Of a DNA stretch of 64,000 bases, positions 9,503-18,087 are shown piece after piece. The notes under the pieces are model-generated. The model was not told the DNA's origin and ran no database searches. It saw only the letters and a program-made list of their open reading frames with translations. Position numbers and translations under genes: made by a program. The stretch is taken from the NCBI GenBank assembly GCA_026416095.1, contig JAOAFV010000044.1, forward strand, positions 1 through 64,000, written 5' to 3'. The stretch's first letter is position 1. Every line of letters begins with the position of its first letter. Origin of the DNA: Bacteroidales bacterium. Its GTDB lineage: Bacteria; Bacteroidota; Bacteroidia; Bacteroidales; GWA2-32-17.

Positions 9503-10491
9503 TGAAAAAAAGATTTTTAATTATAAGATTTAGCTCTATTGGCGATATTGTACTTACCACACCTATTGTAAGATGTTTAAAAATACAATTTAAAAATTCT
9601 GAGGTTTATTACTTAACTAAAAAACAATATGTCGATATACTTAAAAATAACCCATATATAGATAAACTAATAATTTTCAATGGTAACATTAAAGATACAA
9701 TGCGTGAAATAAAAAATTATAATATCGACTACATTATCGACTTACATAAAAGTTTAAGAAGTTATTTATTTAGGTTGCTGCTATTAAAAAAAACATATTC
9801 TTTTCCTAAATTAAATTTTAAAAAATGGTTAATAGTTAATTTTAAAATTAATCTATTACCAAATATACACATCGTTGATAGGTATTTTAAATCTGTTAAA
9901 AAATTTAAAGTTTTCAACGATAATAAAGGATTAGACTTCTTCGTAGACGAGACAAATAAAGTAAATATTTATAAATTGCCTGAATTTTTACATAAAGAAT
10001 ATATTGCTCTTGTAATAGGGGCAAAGCATTTTACTAAACAAATACCAGTAGAATTAGCTGTATCAATAATCGATAAAACTAATTTACCCTTTATATTATT
10101 GGGCGATAGTAGCGACTTCAAAAAAGCCGAAAAAATATCTGAAATATGTAAAAATAAAAAAGTTTACAATGCATGTGGGAAATATTCTATTTTGCAAAGT
10201 GCTTCATTAATAGAACAAGCAAAAGTAGTTGTTACATCCGATACCGGACTAATGCATATAGCAGCAGCCTTGAATAAAAAAATAATAAGCATTTGGGGAA
10301 ATACTGTACCTGAATTTGGAATGTACCCATATACTAATAAAAACAATTATATTATTTCCGAAGTAAAATTACCTTGTCGTCCGTGTAGTAAGCTTGGATT
10401 TGATAAGTGTTATAAAGTACATTTCAATTGTATGATGCAACAAGATGAAAAATTTATCGTAAAAAAAATTATAGAATTTTATAATGAATAA
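9502..10491 (+). CDS. Glycosyltransferase family 9 (heptosyltransferase-like)
   Basis: The protein is a GT-B fold glycosyltransferase of about 329 residues. The N-terminus FLIIRFSSIGDIVLTTPIVR is the family-9 signature (R-x-x-x-x-GD-x-V-x-T-x-P). The C-terminal half has TSDTGLMHIAAAL and IWGNTVPEFGMYPY, the nucleotide-sugar site of ADP-heptose:LPS heptosyltransferases. A Cys cluster (CRPCSKLGFDKC) follows, common in this family. It probably adds a heptose-like sugar to LPS core or another surface glycan in the cytoplasm. The ATG at 9502 is chosen because it gives the canonical N-terminus; a TTG at 9484 would add residues inside the porin gene. It overlaps the next gene by 8 bases. Confidence 0.88.
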   Translation: MKKRFLIIRFSSIGDIVLTTPIVRCLKIQFKNSEVYYLTKKQYVDILKNNPYIDKLIIFNGNIKDTMREIKNYNIDYIIDLHKSLRSYLFRLLLLKKTYSFPKLNFKKWLIVNFKINLLPNIHIVDRYFKSVKKFKVFNDNKGLDFFVDETNKVNIYKLPEFLHKEYIALVIGAKHFTKQIPVELAVSIIDKTNLPFILLGDSSDFKKAEKISEICKNKKVYNACGKYSILQSASLIEQAKVVVTSDTGLMHIAAALNKKIISIWGNTVPEFGMYPYTNKNNYIISEVKLPCRPCSKLGFDKCYKVHFNCMMQQDEKFIVKKIIEFYNE

Positions 10492-11725
10492 TGATATAGA
10501 AATAACAGCTCCTGTTGGATCTTATGAAACATTAATGGCTGCAATTCATGCGGGCGCCGATTCGGTATACTTTGGAGTCGGAAAACTTAATTTGCGTGCT
10601 GCTTCTATTCAAAATTTTACTCTATCTGATTTAAGAGAAATTGTTAAAATATGCCGCGATCATAATGTCAAAACTTATCTTACAGTAAACTCAATTATTT
10701 ACGACGATGAAATGAATTATATGAAAGAGTTAATAGATGCAGCTAAGCAAAATAATATAGATGCCATTATTGCAACAGATTTTGCTGTTCTTCAGTATTG
10801 TAAAACAATTGGAATACCTGCTCATGCTTCAACTCAGTTGAACATTTCAAATATAGAGGCTGTTAAGTTTTTTTCTCCGTATTGTGATGTTATGGTGCTT
10901 GCTCGTGAGCTAACCCTTGAACAGATTAAATATATTGTTAATCAAATTAAAGAGCAACAAATTAAAGGACCGTCTGGTAACGAGGTTAAAATAGAAGTGT
11001 TTGTTCATGGTGCATTATGTATGTCTATAAGTGGTAAATGTTATATTAGCCTCCATGAAAACTCACATTCAGCAAATCGTGGAGAGTGTTTACAAAATTG
11101 TCGTCGTAGATATAAAATTATTGATATTGAAACAGGGTACGAATTAGAAATTGATAATGATTATATATTGTCGCCGAAAGATTTGTGCACAATACATATT
11201 TTAGATAAAATTGTTAATTCAGGAGTAAAAGTACTTAAAATTGAAGGTAGAGCTCGCTCTCCTGAGTATGTTTATTATGTTACAAAGTGTTATAAAGAGG
11301 CAATTCAAGCTATTAAAGAAAAAACTTATAATAACGAAAAAATAGAAAATTGGCTAAATACTCTTAAGCAAGTTTACAATCGTGGATTCTGGGTTGGACA
11401 TTACTTGGGACAAAAACATATAGAATGGTCAAATGCTTATGGCAGTGTGGCAACTCGTACTAAAATATATGCAGGTAAAGTAATTAATTATTTTAAAAAA
11501 ATAAATGTTGCTGAAATTTTAGTAGAATCTTATCCTTTGAAAATTAACGATGAAATTTTAATAACAGGCCCAACAACAGGAATTGTTGAATCAATAATAA
11601 CTGAACTTCGCAATGAAAAGGGTATTGAAGTTGAACGTGTCGAAAAAAAAACAATATGCAGCATTTTTATAAATAAATTAGTAAGAAAAAACGATAAAGT
11701 ATATGTATGGAAAAAGACCGATTAA
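10484..11725 (+). CDS. U32 family peptidase / tRNA hydroxylation protein TrhP-like
   Basis: The 413-residue protein has the U32 signature: E-V-F-V-H-G-A-L-C followed by S-G-K-C-Y-I-S at about residues 169-187. The N-terminal ITAPVGSYETLMAAIHAGADSVYFG is the TIM-barrel start usual for the family, and further Cys residues (RGECLQNCRR) could bind an iron-sulfur cluster. Family members include TrhP/YegQ (5-hydroxyuridine at tRNA position 34) and RlhA (23S rRNA hydroxylation), so RNA hydroxylation with prephenate-derived chemistry is the likely role, although the family was first named as a peptidase. The C-terminal small barrel (about 330-413) is also typical. It overlaps the upstream gene by 8 bases. 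Confidence 0.85.
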   Translation: MNNDIEITAPVGSYETLMAAIHAGADSVYFGVGKLNLRAASIQNFTLSDLREIVKICRDHNVKTYLTVNSIIYDDEMNYMKELIDAAKQNNIDAIIATDFAVLQYCKTIGIPAHASTQLNISNIEAVKFFSPYCDVMVLARELTLEQIKYIVNQIKEQQIKGPSGNEVKIEVFVHGALCMSISGKCYISLHENSHSANRGECLQNCRRRYKIIDIETGYELEIDNDYILSPKDLCTIHILDKIVNSGVKVLKIEGRARSPEYVYYVTKCYKEAIQAIKEKTYNNEKIENWLNTLKQVYNRGFWVGHYLGQKHIEWSNAYGSVATRTKIYAGKVINYFKKINVAEILVESYPLKINDEILITGPTTGIVESIITELRNEKGIEVERVEKKTICSIFINKLVRKNDKVYVWKKTD

Positions 11726-11905
11726 AAATTTTTTTTCTATATATAAAATAATTATTTTAAGCAAAGATACCGAATACGCGAGAAAAATAAAAAACCTTAT
11801 CAACGAACTACCCAAAAAATGCAACATAACATAGCAACAAATGAAGATAAAGTTTTATACGCAACAAGTTTTTTATTAATAGTAAATTACGATGAAAACC
11901 CATAA
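11703..11905 (+). pseudogene. Frameshifted receiver-like N-terminal part of the histidine kinase gene
   Basis: From ATG 11703, which overlaps the upstream gene, frame 0 reads YKIIILSKDTEYARKIKNLI and NELPKKCNIT to TAG 11832. Frame 2 then reads ATNEDKVLYATSFLLIVNYD to a TAA at 11903-11905, and frame 0 resumes as HKEAIVKEIRKKNRWLPIIL at 11901 onward. Joined, these pieces follow the beta1-alpha1, beta3 and alpha3-beta4 pattern of a response-regulator receiver domain (compare VLKEIRKKNPDLPIIILT in many receivers). The usual DD pair and phospho-Asp context are weak (IVNYDENP), so it may be a pseudo-receiver even when intact. Two indels are needed, one around 11820-11840 and one around 11895-11905. 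Confidence 0.5.
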
Positions 11906-13076
11906 GGAAGCTATTGTAAAAGAGATAAGGAAAAAAAATCGTTGGTTGCCAATTATTTTAATTACAAAAATTCAAGATTATGAAAGATTTAAGAATCTTT
12001 TAATAGAAAAAAATATATACATTGTCGTTAGCTGTGATATTTTAAAAGCTTTTGTAAAAAGAATAATAAAAGGCTATAGTAATGAAATAAAGTTAAAAAT
12101 TTTCAATATTTTGTACGATTCTATTTCAAAAGTTGCAGGAAAATTTTCGAATTTTTTTGTGGCTATTATCGATAGTAATGGCTATATTCTTGATATTTCA
12201 AATACTTACATAAAATTTATTGACTTAGAAAAAAATGAAATTATTAACAAAAAATTTAGTTATTTTTTTAAAAATACAACTAATGCTCGTAGTTTAATAG
12301 AATTATTAAAAGAAAGCAATGAGATAAACGCATTTGAATTCTCTTTAAGAAGCCCCAAAAATACTAAAAATATATTTTGCTATGTTGATGTTTTTCACTT
12401 AAACAACGAAAATATTTATATTTTAATTATATATGATTTTCCAGGGGCTTCAAAAGAATTTATTCAACAGAATATCGATGTTTATAAAAGTGTTATGGAA
12501 AAAGTTGCAGATTATTTACACGATGAAATATCACCATTATTTGCTTCTGTAAATTTAAAGATTCAAAACGATTGTAATTGCGAAAATAAGGATCAAATAA
12601 TTATGTTGTTTAATTTAATTTATAAAAAAATTTGCGAAATTGCTAACGAACTATCAATTAAAACACATGTGAATAAAGGTCTAACAATAGCATTAATTAG
12701 AATTATTGAAGTTAAAAGAGAATACATCAAAAACATTAAATACGAGATTAATTTAAAAGATAAAAGATACGACGAAAATATTGAAAATGCTACTTATAGA
12801 ATTTGTATTGAATTGTTAAATAACAGTATTAAACACTCAGAAGCCGATTATATTGAAATTAACATTGTTGATAAAGAAGATGAAATAAATTTTACTTATT
12901 TTGAGAATGGAATTGGTTTTGATTTAGATGAAAAACTGAGTAAAGCCACAAAATCAGATAAACAAGGACTTATAAATATTATCAGCCAAATTAATCTAAA
13001 CAAAGGCACATATAAATTTAAGAAACTTAATCAAGACTATTTTTTTAAAGTTAACATACCATTGTTAGAGAAATGA
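11892..13076 (+). CDS. Sensor histidine kinase (NarL/HisKA_3 type) with PAS-like domain, 5' end disrupted
   Basis: This 394-residue open frame starts in the middle of a receiver-like domain (KEIRKKNRWLPIILITK). A PAS-like domain follows at about residues 85-190 (VAIIDSNGYILDISNTYIKF). The H-box is ADYLHDEISPLFASVNLKIQ with phospho-acceptor His210, the NarL/DegS-type LHDE pattern. The ATPase domain has an N-box (RICIELLNNSIKHSEA) and a G-box (ENGIGFD), and ends with GLINI and the final strand. There are no membrane segments, so it is a cytoplasmic kinase. Its partner response regulator is not in the window. ATG 11892 may be an internal codon; see the frameshifted segment just upstream. The stop overlaps the next gene (ATGA). 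Confidence 0.75.
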   Translation: MKTHKEAIVKEIRKKNRWLPIILITKIQDYERFKNLLIEKNIYIVVSCDILKAFVKRIIKGYSNEIKLKIFNILYDSISKVAGKFSNFFVAIIDSNGYILDISNTYIKFIDLEKNEIINKKFSYFFKNTTNARSLIELLKESNEINAFEFSLRSPKNTKNIFCYVDVFHLNNENIYILIIYDFPGASKEFIQQNIDVYKSVMEKVADYLHDEISPLFASVNLKIQNDCNCENKDQIIMLFNLIYKKICEIANELSIKTHVNKGLTIALIRIIEVKREYIKNIKYEINLKDKRYDENIENATYRICIELLNNSIKHSEADYIEINIVDKEDEINFTYFENGIGFDLDEKLSKATKSDKQGLINIISQINLNKGTYKFKKLNQDYFFKVNIPLLEK

Positions 13077-14140
13077 AAAGTAAAATAATCATAACAATCT
13101 TAATAATATCTTTTACTCTTAAATGTCAGGTTATTCATAATAATTATATTCTTGTAAAGTTTGGAAGTGGAATTAACTATGGAGGTTATGGGTTTGGGTG
13201 TGAATACCGTTTAAAGCATTTAGGATTATCTTTCTGTGGCGGCTACAAGCCAGTACAGTCGGGTTTCGAATATTATATTCCTGCTTCTTATAATTTTGGT
13301 GCAGAGCTTACATATTATTATTTTTTTAAACGCAATGAATGGCAATGGTTTAATTCGTTATATGCAGGCTGGCTCAATAATTACTATGAACCCGAATTGT
13401 ACAATAAAACCTACAATCCAATAGTATATGGTCTTGCCTATATTACAGGTGTTTGCATTAAAGATGAATTTGTAAATTTGCATGTAGGTATAGCCGCCGA
13501 AAATGGAAAGCTAATTTATAACAAAAAATCTCATCCATTCTACGATAAAAACTGGCACTTTTCACTTTCTGTGGGTTTTGGCTTTAATATTTATTCTATC
13601 TATAAAGAAATTAAATGGTATTGTAAACACAAAAAGAATTATATGAGAAAGAAAAGTATAGATAAAGTTCTCTATTATAACAAAGATAGTATAAACAAGG
13701 TTATTGATGAAAAAATTCAAAATATTAAACCACTTAGCATTATTGATAGTTGCAATAGTCCTGCTAACTTTTTATTATTTTTAAGTAACGATACTTTGTT
13801 TTTTTTAAAAAAATTATCTCCATATCAGTTTATATATGGCAGAATTCTTTATATAGAAAATTTTTATCACTATTACCAAGCTGTTTCTCTTGATAGTAGT
13901 ATTTATAATATACAAGTATTTTTTGGTGAAGGTCGATTGAATGAAATAACAAATGAAGATTTACCAGAATTAATATACGATTTCAATATGATAAAAGCTT
14001 CTTCTGGTATGATTTTATTTTACGCTTACGAAAGTGAAATATATTTAATTTTAGAAAATTTGTATTTTATAGGACATAATAAAAAAAGTTTTGTAAATAG
14101 AGTAGAATTTTGTAAAGGTAAAATAAATAAAAAGAAGTAA
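13073..14140 (+). CDS. Exported protein with N-terminal beta-barrel-like region
   Basis: The protein has 355 residues and begins with a signal peptide (KIIITILIISFTLKCQ). Residues 20-185 are strand-like and Gly/Tyr-rich (GSGINYGGYGFGCEYRL, LHVGIAAENGKLIY, FSLSVGFGFNIYSIY), suggesting a small barrel or beta-sandwich. After a basic stretch (WYCKHKKNYMRKKS) the C-terminal 160 residues look like a separate mixed domain with no family I recognise. The start overlaps the stop of the histidine kinase gene by ATGA, so the two are probably co-expressed. That arrangement suggests an envelope protein linked to the kinase pathway, but this is only inference. Confidence 0.55.
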   Translation: MKSKIIITILIISFTLKCQVIHNNYILVKFGSGINYGGYGFGCEYRLKHLGLSFCGGYKPVQSGFEYYIPASYNFGAELTYYYFFKRNEWQWFNSLYAGWLNNYYEPELYNKTYNPIVYGLAYITGVCIKDEFVNLHVGIAAENGKLIYNKKSHPFYDKNWHFSLSVGFGFNIYSIYKEIKWYCKHKKNYMRKKSIDKVLYYNKDSINKVIDEKIQNIKPLSIIDSCNSPANFLLFLSNDTLFFLKKLSPYQFIYGRILYIENFYHYYQAVSLDSSIYNIQVFFGEGRLNEITNEDLPELIYDFNMIKASSGMILFYAYESEIYLILENLYFIGHNKKSFVNRVEFCKGKINKKK

Positions 14141-14281
14141 GTTTTGATAACAACAATTCTTAATTCTAACAAAAATTAAAAATAGTTTCAGTTTTAAGCT
14201 AATTAATTTTAGGTGTTTATGTTTTGAAACTAAGAGACATAGTTAAAATTAATAAAGATTTTAAAACAACAAAAAAAAATT

Positions 14282-14289
14282 TAAATTTG
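14282..14289 (+). promoter_or_regulatory. Putative -7 promoter element (TAAATTTG) before the radical SAM gene
   Basis: TAAATTTG matches TAnnTTTG. A TTTT stretch about 19 bases upstream could act as a weak -33 element. The transcript would begin near 14295, upstream of both candidate starts (14325 and 14400) of the next gene. Confidence 0.45.
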
Positions 14290-14324
14290 CAATTTGTAAA
14301 GGGTAAAGAAGTTTATTTATAAAA

Positions 14325-15371
14325 ATGTTTGCTATAACTTTATATATTGTTTTGAGTTTTTTCTTTAATAAATGTAATTCGCAAATAAAAGATAAAAAAA
14401 TGTCAGATAAGCATAAAGATAGTAGTAATGTTGGTAATATATTTGTTCCTTCTTATTTAAAATTGAAGGAGAAAAATGAACTCAAAAAAAGAGGAGAAGA
14501 ATTATGGGAACGTTTAAAACATTGTGATTTATGCCCTCGGAATTGTGGGGTAAATAGAATAGCAGGCGAAAAAGGTACATGCAAAGCTACAGCCACTTTG
14601 CAAATAGCTTCGTATGGTCCACATTATGGTGAAGAAGATGAACTTGTGGGTAATGGTGGTTCTGGAACAATTTTTTTTACAAATTGTCCTTTACTTTGTG
14701 TATTTTGTATTAATTATGACATAAGTCAGTTAGGTGTTGGAAAAAATACCGAAATTGACGATTTAGCTAATATGATGTTATACTTACAAAAAATCGGTTG
14801 CCATAATATTAATCTTGTTACACCTACTCATTATTTACCTCATATAATTCTTGCATTAGATAAAGCAGTCGATAAAGGATTAAGACTACCGTTGGTTTAT
14901 AACACCAGTGGCTATGAAAAAGTTGAGATTCTAAAATATTTAGATGGAATTGTAGATATTTATTTACCTGATTTTAAATATGGATGTAATGATCTTGCAG
15001 GGAAGTTCTCTATTGGAGCTTACGACTATTTCGATGTTGCTCAAAAAGCTATACTTGAAATGCATAGACAAGTAGGAGTTGCTAAACCAAATCCTAAAAC
15101 CGGAATAATGGAAAGAGGTTTAATGATAAGACATCTTGTAATGCCTAATAATACTTCATGTTCCGATAAAGTAATAAAATGGATAGCTGAAAATTTACCT
15201 AAAAATACATATGTAAATATCATGTCTCAGTATTCACCTGTATTTAAAGCAAAAAATTATCCTGAAATCAACAGAAGAATAACTTATAATGAATATCATC
15301 AGGTAATTGAATGGGCTAAGCAGCATAATTTAACTAATATTAGAGTGCAAGGTTATTATTTTGTGGATTAA
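14325..15371 (+). CDS. Radical SAM protein, PflX/pyruvate formate-lyase activating enzyme-like (COG1313)
   Basis: The 348-residue protein carries the radical SAM cluster motif CPLLCVFC (Cys121, Cys125, Cys128), preceded by an N-terminal Cys set CDLCPRNCGVNR...GTC typical of the COG1313 group. Other conserved phrases are NLVTPTHYLP, YNTSGYEK and VDIYLPDFKY. These enzymes bind a [4Fe-4S] cluster and cleave S-adenosylmethionine; the physiological substrate of this group is not established. The first 25 residues (MFAITLYIVLSFFFNKCNSQ) look like a signal or lipoprotein leader, which is odd for an oxygen-sensitive enzyme. ATG 14400 would give a soluble protein. The gene stands alone behind a promoter-like box. 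Confidence 0.85.
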   Translation: MFAITLYIVLSFFFNKCNSQIKDKKMSDKHKDSSNVGNIFVPSYLKLKEKNELKKRGEELWERLKHCDLCPRNCGVNRIAGEKGTCKATATLQIASYGPHYGEEDELVGNGGSGTIFFTNCPLLCVFCINYDISQLGVGKNTEIDDLANMMLYLQKIGCHNINLVTPTHYLPHIILALDKAVDKGLRLPLVYNTSGYEKVEILKYLDGIVDIYLPDFKYGCNDLAGKFSIGAYDYFDVAQKAILEMHRQVGVAKPNPKTGIMERGLMIRHLVMPNNTSCSDKVIKWIAENLPKNTYVNIMSQYSPVFKAKNYPEINRRITYNEYHQVIEWAKQHNLTNIRVQGYYFVD

Positions 15372-15395
15372 ATTCTTTCATGTTTAAAAACTAAT

Positions 15396-15411
15396 GCCTT
15401 ATTGTTAAGGC
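15396..15411. terminator. Possible weak bidirectional terminator hairpin
   Basis: GCCTTA-TTGT-TAAGGC can form a six-pair stem between two convergent genes. On the minus strand it is followed by ATTAGTTTTTAAA, a short T-tract; the plus-strand side has little T-tract. It lies 24 bases after the radical SAM gene and about 100 bases beyond the end of the minus-strand barrel gene. Confidence 0.3.
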
Positions 15412-15513
15412 CCATAAGAAAATTTAATTATGTTAATGTAACACTTTTGATTATGTTTATTTTGTCAAATATAATTAATCTACCAGAATTCTTTGATAAT
15501 GATTGTTTAATAC

Positions 15514-16338
15514 TTAGAAATAAAGCCCTATTCCTGCACTCCATACATTGAATTCAGGACCTTTATTTTTTTGGAATAGATAAAATGGGTAATAATTAAA
15601 ATATAGTCCAAAATCGTTGAAGCCAAATCGTAACTGAAAGTTTGCCTGTAAAGGCAATAAGTAATAATTACGTTTTTCCTTTATTGTTCTGTGGTCTCCG
15701 CTAAAGGTTTGGCGTGTATGTGATTTTACTTTTAATTCACCACCCACTCCAGCATTGAGATAAAATTTATCGGTTTTCTTGCCAACAGGTATATTAATTT
15801 CTAACAATAACGGAACAGATATGCTAAAAATTGTTAACTTATTAACTGAATATTTGTTTATTGTATCTAACACATAAGTTAAGGTATGTGAAGTATCATA
15901 AATATTTACATTGTTTTTAAATCTGAAATTTTTGTAATTTAACCCAAGACCAGTCACAATACCTAATTTATTATTACAAAGATTAATTGATTCTTCAATA
16001 ATATTAAGATTAAAATTTTTTGAATAATTATAATTCAAATCAAGCAAAGAATATTGAACAGGTAAATTAAACTCATAATTATACATAAAACCATTTACAC
16101 CAAACTCAATTCCCGAAAAATGTCCTTTAAACATTTTCTTTTTTTTCTTTGTTGTCGTTGTATCTTTTCCTGTTGCTATGTCTCCAGAAATTACAACTTC
16201 TTTAATTGTATCAGATGCTTTTGGTTTTACTATAAGAATTTTTAAATCTTTACCCAGTTTTATTATTGTTGTATCTTCTTGGGCATTTAATTTAATAACC
16301 CCTGAAAAAATTGCCAACATTAAAACTAACCTTTTCAT
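15514..16338 (-). CDS. Outer membrane beta-barrel protein
   Basis: The protein has 274 residues. The signal peptide (MKRLVLMLAIFSGVIKLNAQ) ends at AQ/E. A short Thr/Lys-rich linker (TTTTKKKKK at about 65-75) precedes the barrel region, which starts at FSGIEFGVNGFMY and continues with YKNFRFKNNVNIYDTS, FSISVPLLLEINIPVG and FYLNAGVGGELKVKSHTRQ. It ends in Phe (AGIGLYF), the usual outer-membrane barrel C-terminus. This fits PF13568-like barrels. It lies 63 bases downstream of the anti-sigma-like gene, with a possible separate promoter, and may be a target or member of that ECF module. Function unknown. Confidence 0.72.
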   Translation of the reverse strand: MKRLVLMLAIFSGVIKLNAQEDTTIIKLGKDLKILIVKPKASDTIKEVVISGDIATGKDTTTTKKKKKMFKGHFSGIEFGVNGFMYNYEFNLPVQYSLLDLNYNYSKNFNLNIIEESINLCNNKLGIVTGLGLNYKNFRFKNNVNIYDTSHTLTYVLDTINKYSVNKLTIFSISVPLLLEINIPVGKKTDKFYLNAGVGGELKVKSHTRQTFSGDHRTIKEKRNYYLLPLQANFQLRFGFNDFGLYFNYYPFYLFQKNKGPEFNVWSAGIGLYF

Positions 16339-16401
16339 AACTTTTTAATTTTAATAATTACTTTGTTAATGTAACGTTTATGTATATAAATTTGTTACAA
16401 T

Positions 16402-17421
16402 TCAATTTCCTTTTGATGCAATAAATCCAAAGTCATTAATTAGTATCCCTTTTTTGTTACGACTTTCACTTTTTACATCAATAATTTCTATGTTAATATT
16501 TGCTTTATTTTTAAAAAAGAGTTTTACTTTTTCAATAAGAAAATCTGTAAATTTTATTTCGTTGCACGCGATTCCTTTAATGTTTGTTTTATTACTGTCA
16601 AGGGGGAAGTATTCTTTATTGATAAAAGTTATATTGGCATTTTGAAAGTGAATTAATGTTGTATCCTGAGAAATAGCCTTATTATCTAATAATTCAAAAT
16701 TTTTATTTACAAAGTAAAAATTAGTAGTATCTGACGCATGATTTATAATTGAGATTTCGTTTTGAATTGCCTTTTTTGTGTTGTTTTTAAAGCACATAGG
16801 TAGGTTATGAGGTTTATTTATTTTCTGAGAGATGGGTAATAAGGCGGTTTTTTCTTTATTATGTATAGTCTGGGCAAGGTAAGTTTTATTATAAGACAAA
16901 TCAGAAAAAAGTAAATATAAAAACAGTAAAACAGAAGCGGCAAAAGAAAGTAATAAGGTTAATATTTTGCCTTTTTTATTATAGTTTTTGTAAAGTAATT
17001 CTTTGTTGTTGAATTTTTCCGTATTATCAGGCTTTATATAAACTTTGGAATAGATATGGTATTCTCTTAAAAAAAATTTATCCTTTCTTAATATTTTTTC
17101 TAATTTTTTTTCTTCTTCAGGAAGCGTAATACCTTCGTAATGTTTTATTATAAGATCTTCATATTCGGCTATTGTTACATGGGGTATTTGTTTGAGTGCA
17201 TCTTTGTTTTTAAAGATTATTGTATTATTTGATATGGGAGATATAAAAACATCATTATAAAATCCGTTATCAATCAGAAAATTATGTAAAGTATCGTCGT
17301 ATTGAATAATTAGATGAATGTTTTCTTTTAAATATTTTAAGAGAATATACTTTTCTTCTTCAGTTAAATTGTTATTCTTAATTTTATTAATGTAAAACTC
17401 AATATTTAACTTTTTATTCAT
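16402..17421 (-). CDS. Putative anti-sigma factor (single-pass membrane protein)
   Basis: The 339-residue protein has a charged cytoplasmic N-terminus (about 1-150), one membrane segment at about 151-173 (ILTLLLSFAASVLLFLYLLF) and a periplasmic C-terminus. Its start overlaps the stop of an ECF sigma-factor gene (ATGA at 17418-17421), the standard position of an anti-sigma factor. The topology also fits. No FecR domain or zinc-binding HxxxCxxC motif is visible, so the call rests on position and topology. The periplasmic part has several Asn/Lys-rich stretches and ends KGILINDFGFIASKGN; it has no recognised domain. Confidence 0.6.
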   Translation of the reverse strand: MNKKLNIEFYINKIKNNNLTEEEKYILLKYLKENIHLIIQYDDTLHNFLIDNGFYNDVFISPISNNTIIFKNKDALKQIPHVTIAEYEDLIIKHYEGITLPEEEKKLEKILRKDKFFLREYHIYSKVYIKPDNTEKFNNKELLYKNYNKKGKILTLLLSFAASVLLFLYLLFSDLSYNKTYLAQTIHNKEKTALLPISQKINKPHNLPMCFKNNTKKAIQNEISIINHASDTTNFYFVNKNFELLDNKAISQDTTLIHFQNANITFINKEYFPLDSNKTNIKGIACNEIKFTDFLIEKVKLFFKNKANINIEIIDVKSESRNKKGILINDFGFIASKGN

Positions 17422-17909
17422 TGTTTATTTTCAATATAAAAAGGCGTTAGAATTTCTTTTAAAAATTTTCTGGCTCTAAAAATATAAACCTTCACTTGCG
17501 ATTCGTTAAGTCCTGTTATTTCTTCAATTTCTTTGTATGAGTATCCTTCGTAATCCCTTAATAGTAAAACTGCACGTTGATCAGGTGGTAGTTTATTTAT
17601 TGCATTATGTAAAATTTTTTGTAGTTCAAAATCGTTTAAGTTTTCATTATAGCTTAATTCAGGTAAATCTTCGTTTTTTATAATATTTTTGTTTTTTCTG
17701 ATATAATCAATTGTCATATTATATGCTACTGTAAATAGATATGATTTTGCCTTTTCAAAGTTAACACTATCTAATTTTAACCATAATTTTTCGTAAGCAT
17801 ACTGAACAATATCTTCAGAAATATACTTGTCTTTTGTGATTTTCAATACAAATCTGTAAAGTTTGTCTGAATATAAATCAACAGCGGAATTATATTCTTT
17901 ATAATTCAT
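17418..17909 (-). CDS. RNA polymerase ECF sigma factor
   Basis: The protein has about 163 residues. Region 2 contains DLYSDKLYRFVLKITKDKYISEDIVQ and a KSYLFTVAYNMTIDYIRK segment (-10 recognition and melting). Region 4 contains LPPDQRAVLLLRDYEGYSYKEIEEIT followed by the helix-turn-helix NESQVKVYIFRARKFL. This is a normal ECF length. ATG 17909 is preferred; the TTG at 17936 adds nine residues without family support. It overlaps the anti-sigma-like gene downstream, so the pair should form a signal-responsive regulator of envelope genes. A second ECF gene is transcribed divergently 178 bases away. Confidence 0.9.
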   Translation of the reverse strand: MNYKEYNSAVDLYSDKLYRFVLKITKDKYISEDIVQYAYEKLWLKLDSVNFEKAKSYLFTVAYNMTIDYIRKNKNIIKNEDLPELSYNENLNDFELQKILHNAINKLPPDQRAVLLLRDYEGYSYKEIEEITGLNESQVKVYIFRARKFLKEILTPFYIENKQ

Positions 17910-18062
17910 AGTTATTCTTAAAACGTAAAAAGGCAAATAAAGTTACAGAATATTGTAATAAAAAGATACTATAATAATTTGTGTTTTTATCATGCGAATT
18001 GAAAGTAATAAATTTTTGACTTAAAATTATTATAAGTTAATATAAGCTAACAATAAATACAT

Positions 18063-18070
18063 TATATTTG
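18063..18070 (+). promoter_or_regulatory. Putative -7 promoter element (TATATTTG) before the ECF sigma gene
   Basis: TATATTTG matches the TAnnTTTG consensus and lies 17 bases before the ATG at 18088. No matching -33 TTTG is seen at the right distance. It sits in the divergent region between the two ECF genes. Confidence 0.4.
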
Positions 18071-18087
18071 TGTTATTATTGAATTAA

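Noticed and set aside
17907-17936. TTG start giving a longer ECF sigma factor
   Set aside because: The added residues (PFYVLRIT) are not part of the sigma fold; ATG 17909 gives a normal start.
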